Assembly (NCBI RefSeq): GCF_965638725.1
Contig: NC_134975.1
Location: 2,802,179-2,866,178 of the forward strand
Direction: 5' to 3'
Source: Aptenodytes patagonicus
Taxonomy: Eukaryota; Chordata; Aves; Sphenisciformes; Spheniscidae
DNA: 64,000 nucleotides
Shown here: positions 47,701-59,700 of the stretch, one piece after another
How positions within the stretch are numbered: position 1 is the stretch's first letter
How the letters are laid out: each line of letters begins with the position of its first letter
Translations under genes and position numbers: made by a program
The notes under the pieces: model-generated
The model's database searches: none
What the model saw: the letters and a program-made list of their open reading frames with translations, nothing else
Told to the model about the DNA's origin: nothing

Positions 47701-50700
47701 AGCACGCTAATTATTCTGGGATAAAAGTGACTTTTATTCCGGCACAGTGTCCTCTCAAAGGGCCCTTTCTGCCCGCTCCCGGGGCACAATAGCTGCTCTG
47801 CTCCGTTTCCCCCTCTCAGACAAAGTCCTTATTTGCGAAGCCAGCAAAATTGAGTTGACTAATGAATTAAGGCCAATGGTTTTGGCCTGGCTCCAGCACT
47901 TTGAAAGCCTTGGCGAGCTGATGCCCATCCCAGGCAGGAGGAAGCGCAGCACCCTCCTGCCCCCAGCAAAGCCCCCATGGGCTGCGTTCGGCCCCAGGCT
48001 CCGCTGCTGAGCTCCGGCAGTGTCCTGCCCCTTGATTCAGCTGTCCAGATGAAATGCCTATTAATCTGTAATGTGCAATTGCTTTATTGCACAATGCAGG
48101 CAGGTCTCTGGAGGAAGCGTTATCAGCTTTAGCCACAAGCCATAAATAACTGCCTCCAGTGCAGAACACAATATTCTGTTTGGGTTCTCAACTGCCGAGG
48201 GTATAAACATCCCACTTCTTATTGCTAGAATAAATACAGGTAATAAAACCTTCTGAGCAGGTAGAGGAGGTGGGGGGGCCTCTGCACCAGCCCCCCTGGC
48301 TGGTGGGGTCTCCTACCCGCAGCCGCTGCCCCCTCCCCATCCCTCGCCTGGGGAAGGAGAAGGGCCAGCCCTGGCAGAGGGGTGGCGGGAGGAGCGGGGT
48401 ATCCCCCTGGCAGGGATGGCCGCCGGCCAGGGATGGTTACAGCCTGTCCAACTGCACCGAGAGGACTTAAGCCCCTTTTTCTTGGCTGCAAATGCTTTTT
48501 TCTTTTTTCTTTTTTTTTTTTTCATTTAAATTGCAGATAAGCTACAAAAAGAGAAGTAAATCAAAAAAGCATGATTCTTCCTTGAAACACCCTCCACTTC
48601 ATGGCTGGAGCCTGCCCCTTCTGCCCCTCCCCACCTCATTTTGTATGATCAGGCTCTTATTTTTTTCCAGTTCTGAAAAATGCTGTGGATTCGTTTCATC
48701 TAGTTCCATCTCCTGCCATTTTTCAGCTCATTCTTCTGCAGACCTCTCTGTGGGGCCGGAGGCAGGAGGGGGACGAGGGGGATCGCACTCCAGTGCAGAT
48801 CTCCCAGCTTCTGAATTTGGTTTAAAATGCAAATTTTTTTTTCCTTTTTTTTTTTTTTTTAATGCATTTCATCTGAAGGCGGTGGAGCTGCCGGAGCCTG
48901 AGGAGTGGGAGGGGAAGGGGCTGGGCAGGCGGGGGGGGAGTGCATTCCTCCCATCGAGTCCAGATTTCCTGATGCATGTTCGCATTTAAATCGTCTCCCC
49001 CTGGATCTGTTTGAAGTCAGGTGACCACAGTGCTGTCGGGGATGAAAGCAACCCTTGGGAGCCACAATATGATTTTATTCCCCTTCCCCCTCCCCGCCGG
49101 GGATGGATGCTCTTGGGCAGCCTCCATCTTCCATCCTCTGTTAGGGGCACGTTCTTGCCCCCCTGCCCATGCACCGTCCTTCTCCCCCTGGTCTTCCCTC
49201 CCCTTTCCTCCTTTGCCTGAGTTTGGGAGGCAGTGGTGGCAGGTCCTGCAGCCGGTGGAAATCCTGTCCTGGGGCGTGTGGTGGAGGTGTCAGGGGGCTG
49301 CACTGGGTGGGTGCTGGGGACAGACCCTGGGGTGCTGGGGCTCTTTGGGGCAGTGTGTGCCGAGGGCTCTGCTCAGGCTTCTCCCTTGTGCCCTTGGGTT
49401 GCATTGCCTCTCCCTGCCCTGGCCGTGGGGATTCTGCTGCCTGGAGGGAGCCGGGAGCTGGGGTTGTCCTCTGCACTGGGGACAAGGTGGTGGACGTTGG
49501 GGTCCTGGGCTCCCCCTCCCTGGTGCACTCCAGGGTACCCGGTGCAGGAACTGAGTTGCTCCCAGTCTTTGCCCTGGCATCCCCCATGCCAGTGGGGAGG
49601 GATGGGTGTCCCTTGCTATGGGGAGCGCCCGGGTGGGTGATGGGAGGGTGCGCAGAGCGTGGTCCTGCACAGCCGGTGTGGGAAGGGGCCGTCTGGGCAT
49701 GCAGTCGGCCTCTGGGAGTAGCTGGGTTGAGGGCCAAGCTGTCCCCGGCGGGGCGATGGGCTCCTCACTGAGTGCTTAAATGCTCGGTGTGGCCTTGGGG
49801 TGGGGGGGCTGCCTGCAAATCTGGCAGCTCTTGGGCAGCAGATGGAACCCATCCTGCCTGTCCCGGGCAGCAGGATCTGATGCGTGGGGTGATGGCCCTG
49901 ACTGTGCCTGGGGATGGGGCTGGGGGCAGATGGGACAGGAGCTTCCAGTTGGTTCTCAAGAGCATCCCCCCATCAGGTTGGGGGAGACAAGCAGAAGCCA
50001 GAGATGAAAAATGAGGGAAGGCGCCGGCACTCTGCGGGGTGTGCCGGATCAGCGCCCAAAGCGGCAGTTGGGGGCTCTGCCGGTGCTTCTCTTTGGTTGG
50101 ATTTATGTTGTTGTTTTCAGCTTGCCTCCTTGGTGTTTCTAAAAATCAGGCGAGTTGCAGCAAACCCGCTCAGGAGCCCTTCTGACCGCCTTCATCCTTG
50201 GCCGGGGCGCGCTTTTCCAGCTGGAGCCTTTCCTATGAATGGTGTTTTGCTGCCATTCAAACATCTCTCTGGCAAAGCAGAGGCGGGCTTTTCTTCTCAA
50301 AATTGTCATTTTTTTTTTTTAAAGAAGGTTAATGCCTTGTGATTTAGATGCAATAGGCAGACTTGAAAGGAAAAGGGGAAAAAAATGTATTTTTAAAGTC
50401 AATATTTACTTAAAAATTGGATGGGCCCCTCCCCCTCAGCCCAGCCGCGCATACCTGCGGCTTCTCCGGCGGGAATGGCCGGGAGCACACAGCAACGTCA
50501 TTCATGGAAGCCGTGGCTGGGATGGAGCAGCGGATCTGGTTTGAATCTTCCCGTTTGAGGGGGCCGGATGGAAGAATTGCAAAAATGCATTTGAACTGTT
50601 TAGAGATCTTGTATTTAAATGCAAAACAAACAAATAAACCTTCCTTTCCCCTTCCTCTCGAAAAAAATGTGCCTACAAACTTTAGGTTTTGTTATTTTAA

Positions 50701-53700
50701 ATGTCTCTATTACCCTGTCTAGCTTTTTGGAGCCAAAGGACCTGGCAAATTTACATTAGTTGTCAGCTTGCAAATTCTGCACAAACTTCTGCACTGTGCT
50801 GTGCCCCTGTGGGGATTTGGGGTTTTAGCATCAGCCTCATGGCTTCTGTACCAAGTCACAGACCCTGGACCAAGGGAGCACGAAAGAACTGAGGGGTGTG
50901 TGTGCCTCCGTGCTTTATCCTTTCCTGGTGTCCCGTGGCTGCAGAGAAACTCTGGGAAATCTGAAGAGTCCTGAAAGCACAGAAAAGGAACAAATCGTGT
51001 TTTTTCTGAAATTCAAGGACAAAGGATGGACGATGTGGGGGAGAAAAATGAAAGTGTAAGGTAACTCTGATTTTTGTGCTTGGTTAATTGGGTGACTTGG
51101 ACGATCTTCTAGCTTGGTGCCATGGGACTGCGTGCCAGCGCTTTGGGGGGGTCCCGCAGGGGACACGGGCTCAGCTGTTACTGGGGAGAGCAGTCTTGGA
51201 GTTGTGGTATGCTCTGGCCAAGTGATGTCTTGAGAGCTGAGTCAACAGAGAGGGACAGTGAAGAGGAGGGACAGTGGGACGAAGATGTGATGTTCAGCTG
51301 GCTCTCAGGCTCTCCCCTGAGAAAGGTAATCAGCCAAAAAAATTGGCCAAAACAGTAACTGGGAGCAGAGCAGATCGTAGCAGCAGCTTCCCCTGTGCCT
51401 TGGCGTGCGTTAAGCCTTCTTGGCATGTGCTGGCACAGCCATCGTGCCGACACGCTTGGGATGGTGGTGAGCTCGACGGACCTGGAGCTTGGTGGATGCC
51501 ACCTTTGTTCACTGGGGCTTCGCTGTCTCCCCTGCTCTGGGGTCCGATGGTTTCCTGCCTGGCTTTTGCCCTCCAGAACAACCTGGCAGATTTTTGTTTT
51601 GCTGAGGCAAAGCGTGCACGTGTGGTGTTGGGAGCTGGGAGCATCGGACTGGGGTGCCTGGCTGGGGCTCTGCAGACCACTGGCTCCCTGCTGGGCAGAC
51701 CACCAGCTCCCTGCTGCCCCTTGGACCTGGCTGCTGCATCCATCCTGGCCGGCGCAGGACGAGCTGCCGCTCGCTGCCGAGGCCGCATGCCAGGCGGGTT
51801 TGCAGACTCCTTGCACGCCCCGGCGCCGGGTGCAGGGTGAGCCTGGCTCTGTTTGTCCAGCGCAGGAGGTGTGTGCTTTGGCAGGCTCCTCGCTGCGCAA
51901 GATGGGGTGTGCAAGCATGGAGGGGATGGGGTAGCTGGGGACGGAGACCTGGGAGGAATATGGAGTGCATTTATTTTTCTCTCTCTCGTGTGTTCTTCCC
52001 CCCCCCCCCCCCCCCCCCCCCCCCCGAACATCTGTTTTGCAAATCACGCTCATTCCAGTCTGTATTTATGGCTAGCGCTGTTTCCTTTGCAAAGTAGCGG
52101 CCAGCCACCTCCTCCAGAGGAAGGGGAGGAGTTGGGCTGAAGAGGAAAGTAAGACTTGCTCAAGGAAGGAGTTCTTGGTTTGCTTCCAGTCTATCTAGGT
52201 TTTTATGCCGTACTCATCTGTGCACTGAAGTTAATTTGGTTTCTGCTCAAGGTGAAGACCTCCTGCTCACCAGCCTCCTAAAATAGTCCATTTAAATGGA
52301 AGTGTCAATTTCTTGCTTTAGGCAAAAATGAAATGTATTTTGTTGTGTTTCTTTAACAGCCCTTTTCCCCACCTGCTGCACTCTAACAGGAAGCCTCCAG
52401 CATCCCGTGTCCATGGGATGGCGGGAGGCGCAGCCGGGCTCTCGGTTCCTGTCCCACCTGGGAAGACCCGCCTGCGGCTTCACGCCCCCGCTGGGGGATT
52501 CTGCTCCCACCCCATACGGGAGAAGAAGAATCCCCTTTCTTGCACCCAAACAGCCATTTTTTTGCCATTTTTTAGTACAGTTTTTTCCCCTCTGTCCCCT
52601 TTGAATTAACTTTTAAGCAGGGATCTCTCCTCTGACTGCCAAAGAGGGACGTGTTTTCCGCGGATGGCTCTCGCAGCTGTCCTGGCCCCACTCTGAGCCG
52701 GCCATTGTGCGCTGCATGAAGGCGCCTTTATTCTCCAACCCGGAGCTGGAGCTCTGCTCTCTGCTGCCATTGCCGCTTCTGCTGGTGCGGCCGCCTGGCT
52801 TTTGGAAAGAAATTTGGCTCCGTGTGAAGGATGCATTAACAGACACCTCCTCTAATTGTCCACCTGGCACTGAGGCATCTCAACACTTACTCTGGGGCCA
52901 TTTAACTCGCTGGGAACATGCTGTGCAAGAACAGAAAGTGCGTGGGGTTGCCGAGGAGCCTGGAGAGCTGGCTGCCGAGAGGGGAAGCGATCTCCTTCTC
53001 TCCCCCTGCGCGGAGGCACAGCAGCCGTTGTGCGAAAGCTGCTCTAGAAACCACGAGGCCTCATGCTGCCAAAGCTGTCCTCGTGTTTGGGAATGGCGGA
53101 GGGGGGATGGCCCATGATTTGAGCTGGGTTCGGGTGCAGCTTTACTGTGTGTTAACATGCCCTGCGGCGGCAAGGACTGGCAGGACTGCTCCCTGGGGTC
53201 TGCCTGTGCCAAGGGAAGGACTGAGCTGGAGCATCGCCACCTCTGAGAAGGGTGGGTGTGAGCAGGGTACATGTCCTCGGGTGGCTTTCCTTGAGGAAAG
53301 CCATGACACGTGTGTGGCCTGACAAAGCATGCGTGAGTGATGTGTCAGTACTTGGAAGAAATCTCATGTGTTCTGCTCCTGCATGGGGGAGCGGCAGGAG
53401 AACCTGCTTTGTTGCAGTCTGAGTGCAGCCAAGCCCTGGAGACAAGGCTGCTCTGCAAAGGTGTAGGTACTGGTACTTAGGGATGACGTCTTCGAGTGAG
53501 AGGCCAATCTTCTGTGCTGCTGGTGAGCGTCTCTGCTCCAGGACTGGTGTCTCCAGTGCAAATCAAGATCCTGTCCTGGCTCTGGTTTCTCCTCCCATGT
53601 AAATGCAGGGCCGTGAGCGGCTGGGATGGGGCAGCAGGCTGGGAACCACTTGCCAGGAGTTTGCCCTCCTCTTGCAGATCTGCCCGCTCCCCTTGGCAGG

Positions 53701-56700
53701 CAGGAGGCAGGTAAGAGGCCGGGAGCTGAGCTCAACCGGTGGGGAGACAGCGGCTGCTGTTGGCCCGGCGGGTTCCTGGGTGCTGGCTGCGGTTGGCTGG
53801 GCGGTTGCGGCAGCCGTAGGTCACTTTGTGGCTGCTGGAGACCTGGGAAGATGCAGGAGAGCAGGAAATCCAAGGGAGTGTCGGTTCTTTGCTGTGGTTT
53901 TCTTAATGAATCTTGCATTTGGTACGCTTGTGGCTGGGAGATGGAGGTGGAAGATGAGCTCCTCTGGGAAGAGGGGGCGGCAGAGCCGGCTTCGGAGGAG
54001 AGCTGGTTGCAGGAGGTGCCTGTCCCTGAGCTCCCAGCCCTGCGCTGCCGCATCCTGCAGGAGGAAGGGAACAGGCTTGGTGTCCATGTCATCTCTCGCC
54101 TAAAGAAGGTGTGGGGGGGCGGTGGAGGGGGAGGCATCTGCTCATAACTGGGGATGTTTCATCCATTTTGATATGTCCAGTCTCCATCTTGATTGCACTG
54201 AGCTCCTTGTCATGGTGTTGAGACTTTCCCTCTAAGCAACAGCTCCAAGGTTACTGATGCTGATTGCTTTAAAGACAGAAGGGAAGCAAGGTTTGTAAGA
54301 GGTGGTACTCTTCAATCCAACCAAATGACATCAAACAAAGCCCTTTTGTAGGTCTGAGGGATAATTAGCATCGTTACACGGTGGGGAGAGTTTCCTCCCA
54401 CCCTTTAGGAACCGGGATTTAGACTGGGGACCGGACCCTCCCCATCCTCTTCCCTCACAACATCCCTGCTGCAGACCGGACAGAAGCTGCCTGGACCTGG
54501 CTGCGGCATTTCCTTCACATGGCAGGAACTGGCAAGAAATCATGGCACCTTCTCTGCCTGTCAGGAGCCTGAGGGCGAGCTGGGTCATGAAACGCGTGAA
54601 ATGAGCTGCAGCGCTGGCAGCAGCTCCTGCCTGTGGTGCTGCCTGGCGCAGCTGCAGCGAGGCAGATGCAGAGACCCTCCTTCCGTGGGCTGAGCAAAAA
54701 GTTAAGTGGATCCTTGGAGCAGGGAATTTAGCAGAAGACCAGGGATGACACAAGATAAATGTTTAGGGAATTGCATGTGTTTGACTGCCTTTGCTCTTAA
54801 CGAACATTCACAGTTGCGTTACGTTAGGTTTTCAAGATTTCCTGCCTTCCCAAGGGCTCGGGCTTGCTGTGCAGAGCAAAAGCTGCAATCGGCGTGGAAG
54901 CATTTGCTGCAGAAAGCTGGATCTCTGGGAAGAAAGTGAAATGCTTTTTGGCATTTCATGTGCACCAGCAGCACATTTTTTGGCAAGAAGATAGCCCGAG
55001 CCAGTGGGGCTGCATGTGCCAGGCTCTGCCGTGTGCTGGGGCAATGGCCCTCGCCTGGGAGCCCCCGACACAGCGGATCGGGTTCAAAGCCGGCATGGCT
55101 TCACTACAATTTGACCCTTCCCGACTGCAGCTCTTACCTGAACTTCTGCTGCCCGCCCTGCCTTGGCATCACCTCCAAGCCATCTGGCTCTGGTACCCAC
55201 CCTGTGTGTGTTACGTGTATGGCTACATACACATTTTTTTCACGTTTGGCGTTGCCCCTGCCACTGTGGATTGGCCAAAAGAGACCTTGGTGCAGTGCCT
55301 GCTGACTGGCAAAGTGTAGCCTGGCAGTGCTGGGGACAGGCAAGGGTCTCTGCCTTCCCTTCTACCCATGACCCTTTGGCAAAGGGGGAGTCACGCAGCC
55401 TGTGCTTGGGGGTGTGTGCAGTGACCCCTCATTGCAGCCTGCACTCGGGGGTGGGGGTGCAGTGACCCCCCCCCATTGCAGCCAGCCTCCTTGAGGGGGG
55501 CCAGTTTTGGCAGGGGGAGAGCGCACCCCAGTCTGGAGCCGCCCGGAGGAGGGGGCACTGGGGTTCTTCTCAGCCCTGCTCCCGTCCCCAGGGTTCAGGC
55601 CGGTTCTGCGCTCTGTGCTTTAGGTTTTCCTGCTGGTTTTCTTATGACTTTGTTTTATTTCTGTGTGTCTTGGGAGGGTGGTGCTGGGGTTGCCAACCCT
55701 CCCCTGGGAGCACCGCCCTGGCCGTACACGTGTGTGTTTCCTGGGCGCAGGATGGATGGAGAACCCATCCTGCTGCTGCTGTCTTTGTGATTTAAAAATG
55801 TTACTTTTTAATTTGTTCTCATTTGGGTTTTCTTATTTTTTTCCCCTGTCTTTTTTACTGTCTAGCATAGAAAATAAACCGCCTTTGGCTCCCAGGAGCT
55901 AATTCATCCAAGTTAAATGATCTTTAAAATCTGTTAGCGCATCATGGATCTCAGTTCCTGTTTTCTTGCAGTGTAATTAATGCTTCAGTTTAAATTTTCT
56001 CCTTTCCTTAGGGGCAAGGTTGATGGATCTGATGCCAGGCTAAAACTTTTGCTGAGCCGTTAGAAAGAAATCAAACTAAAAGCAATCTAGTCCTTAATTT
56101 AAATTTTTTTTTTTTAAATAACTTGTCTTTGGGAAGAAACTGATCTTGTTTATTATCATTATTTCTTTTCTCATCCAGCACCGAAGACATGTAGCCCTAA
56201 ACAGTTTGCATGCAAAGATCAGATTACGTGCATATCTAAGGGCTGGCGCTGTGACGGGGAAAAGGATTGTCCGGATGGCTCGGATGAATCACCCGATATA
56301 TGTATGTATGCCTTTCCTTCCTAATAATGTTCTTTTGGTTTTGTTTCATCCATTCACTCATTGCACGGTCGTTCCAGGGTCCCAAATAGGTGCCGTCGCA
56401 CAACTGCTCTACCTCAGCTCCTGTTTCTCCCGTAGTACCAGGAGTCCACAGCACTTCGGGGTGGGGGTGGGTACCACTCACGGCAGGAGTCCAAGCCATC
56501 CAGCTGTCCGTCCTCCCTTTATCTCCCTAGCTGCTGCTCCCGGGACCTCTGGCTCTGGGGCCGTGATCCATCGTAACAAAACAGCCTCCTGGGAACGGGG
56601 TATCACTCATTTATTTTTTGTTTCCATCAAAATTGATTTACACAAGGAAGGCAGAGTCCTGGAGGCGAGGATGCAGTGAGCCGTGGCGCTGGGCAGGGGC

Positions 56701-59700
56701 TGCGCCTGCATGGGTCAGCTCTGATGCAGCTGCATCCCTTCCTCAAGTGGCTGTGCCTCCGGTGCCTGGCATTTAATGGGCGCTTGGAGCGAGCTGGGCT
56801 GAAGGGAAGGAGGAGATCTCTGGGAGTCCTGGGGAACAGCCGGGGAAAGCAATGCCGCTTTCCCCAGATGTTTGGATTAGGATGCTGTGTTGGTTTTACT
56901 GGTTTTGTCCTGGGCTGTTGGAGCCGCTGTGCCACAGTGGTACTGGCGACCCCAGCGCTGGGGGTGCTCCTGCCTCAGATGGGGCGGTCGGGTCTTGGTT
57001 CGGAAGCAAACAGGGAACCGGGCTGGATTAGACGGGGTGCAAGGGCTGGGGATGGGGCATGTGTGTCTGCACGGGGGAGTGAGCCAGAACCATGCTGGTG
57101 CCAGGGGCTCTACAAGGACAGCGGGTATGCCAGTCCTGCTGCACTGCGCTGTGCTGGGGGCTCTGCTCCAGCTGGGCTGGAGCAAGGAACCACCTCTCCC
57201 CGTGTCCCGGTTTCTCCCTCCATCTGATGAGGGAGGCTGTGCTGCCCTTGTTGCCTCGCAGGAGCAACCTCGTTAGGTTGTTTTACTGTGTCAGGAAAGC
57301 AGCCTCGAGATGCCAGGCCAGCAGGACAGCCACAGCTGGGTTCATCCCTGCTGCTGCTCATCAGTGACCAGCAAAATTCTCTCATCCTCTGGCCCAGAGA
57401 TCCTTCCCAGACTCCTGCTTCACACTGTACTTGGCATAAAGGTCTCCTTCAAAGCAGTTTCTGGTTCGGCACCGGGGTTATTTATTTCTTAAGGCAAAAT
57501 GATGCAACCAGCCCCTCCGTGGGAGGGATGAGGGGGCTGGGATGGGCTGTCTGGCTCCAGTCAGTCAGCAGCCCTGGAAAATTACTGCGGGAGGACGCGG
57601 AGGCCCTTCCCCGGCTGGAAGAAATCCGTCCTGATTGACGTATTCCGCTTGCTGCACGTGTCTGCGCTTGCTTCACCGCCCCCCCCATCCATATGGACAG
57701 GTGAACAGAAAACAGATCCCTTGGATGCTTTTCCCTCTTCCCCTTCTTCCTCTTTCTTCACTGTGAAGGCACCGCTGGTGGGGGCTGGCAGAGTCTCCCC
57801 CCGGATGGGGAAGGCAGAGCTGCACCTGCCTGCTCCAGCTGCTGCCGCCCTGGCGGAAGCTGGAAGGCATTGGTGTTCTCTGCAGCAGGGGCTGTGAGCA
57901 TCCCTCACCGCTGCCCGCCCGGCCCCTCCCCAGTCCCTGCTCTGGCACCACGTGGGCCGGTGAGGTGCCTGGTGCCGGGAGCAGTGTCCGGCTGTTCTGC
58001 AGATGCACCTTGTGTCTGTCTGTGTGGCAGTCGTGGTCTTGGGGGGGTGGAGGTAGGAAGATGCTCTCAGGTTTGCTCAGAGTCCCCCAAGGACTCGAGC
58101 ACCCACAGCTCCTGCTGGAGGAGGGAGGCTCGTTCCCTGGGGGAGGTGGGACCCCCACTAGCCGTGTGCCCCTTGGTACGTGCTCGGCACTTCCAGGACA
58201 GGCAAGTGGGAGCCTCTTGTGAGGCATAGACCAAAGCCCAGCGTTTCCTCTCTCCTCACCCTGCCACTGTGTGTGGGACAGAGTCCACGAGTTTCCATCA
58301 CCACTGCAGATCCTAAACTTTGGAAACGCTCTTTTCCTGGGGAGCGGTTCCCTCCCCAGCTTCAGAAGCGACTGCTGAGGTTTGGGGACCTGGAGGGGCT
58401 TGACCTTTCTGAGGGACTCTGCTCACCTTCCCCAAGTTCCTGCTTTAAGCCCCAAGACTGCGTTAGCCTGGGGAGCACCAAGAGGGAGCCACAAGGATGC
58501 TGCGCCCTCCGGGAGGTGGAGGTTGGGGTCAGCGGCCATCGCTGCTGGCTCCTCTGCACCGGTGGCCGAGCAGCGCTCGGTGCGGTGCCAGTGCACGTCT
58601 GGCCTGGCGCTCGCCTGCGCCCATCTGTGCCTTTCCCACGGGCAGGGGGTATGAATGGAGGTTGCTGCCTGCTGCCTGCCTTGCTCCTGCCCAGGCTCGC
58701 ACGAGTGGAGTCCAACCTGTCGGCACACGCAGGGTGCGGAGCCTGGTATCTCCGGGATTGCCAGGCAAGCTTTTCTCACGCCACTTCGGCACCGAGGCTT
58801 CCAGCAGGCTCTCATCCTCCTTATCTTTTTGGCAGGGAGAGGATGACTTTTATTGCTATTATTTAATCTCTTTTTTAAGCCCAGGCTGCAAACGTGGCTT
58901 TTGCACGCTGCTTGGTGCACCCTTTCGCACCCTGGCAGCACAGCAGGGTTATTTACATTGCACTAATGTACTCATGTGAGAGTCTCTTGAAATGCCGTCT
59001 ATTATGTGCGAGGTTTTCCTCCCTGGGGAATCCTTTTAAGTATTTGCTGGCTTTGTTCATGTGTTAGCTGAGCATAGGAAGAGTTCTCTTTCCGAGCTCG
59101 GTGCTGTGCTTGTGTCTGTGCGAGTGGCTTGTACCTGGTTCTTGCCCAGTCAGTTGTTTTTTGCACTCCGTGGAGCTTTCCTGGGGGGAAAAAAACTTGT
59201 ACAAGAGCCTCCATCCTGTTGAAAATCAAAGGAGATGAGGGGCTCTGAGAAATTAATTTGCTGTGGCTGAGCTACAGCCGTCATCTGGCCGCTGCATCCC
59301 AGCTGGCCTTGTGCCTGGAGCTCTCCCAGCTCAGCTGGGTGCCCTGGCCAGGCTGCGGGTTTGCCCGTGAGCAGGACAGCCAAGCTGCTGGCACGCGTTT
59401 CTCTGGCCATGGGACAGCGGCACCATTTGCTTCACTGCAGACGAATCTGTGGGTCCACGGCCTTCAGTCGCTTGGACGTTTGCAAGGATTCAGCATCAAA
59501 CGGTTTATTGGTCCGAGGGTTCAGGAGGTCTCAAATCCTTTGTCCTTGCAACACTGGCCTGGTGCTGGATCTGTCAATGGCGTGGCCCTGCTCGGGTTTG
59601 GACACATCTCAAGTGAGCCTGTTGTCTGCAAAGCCTTTGCTCTCCTCTTCCTGCAGCGCTGGTGCCAGGCGCAGCCAGGAGGCAGCAATGGGATCTTCCC

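Larger units (their letters stand above)
38791..56178 (+). other. LRP1: LRP1 intron 1
   Basis: 17.4 kb, starting in the CpG island and then mixed G-rich and AT-rich. AT-rich islands stand out at about 44560-44760, 45180-45260, 47650-48260, 50280-50760 and 55780-56160. The 47.65-48.1 kb island holds three inverted repeats. No nested gene is proven. Two short plus-strand stretches (51251-51326 and 53941-54111) look protein-like but are unsupported. No SINE or LINE copy was recognised. Confidence 0.7.
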
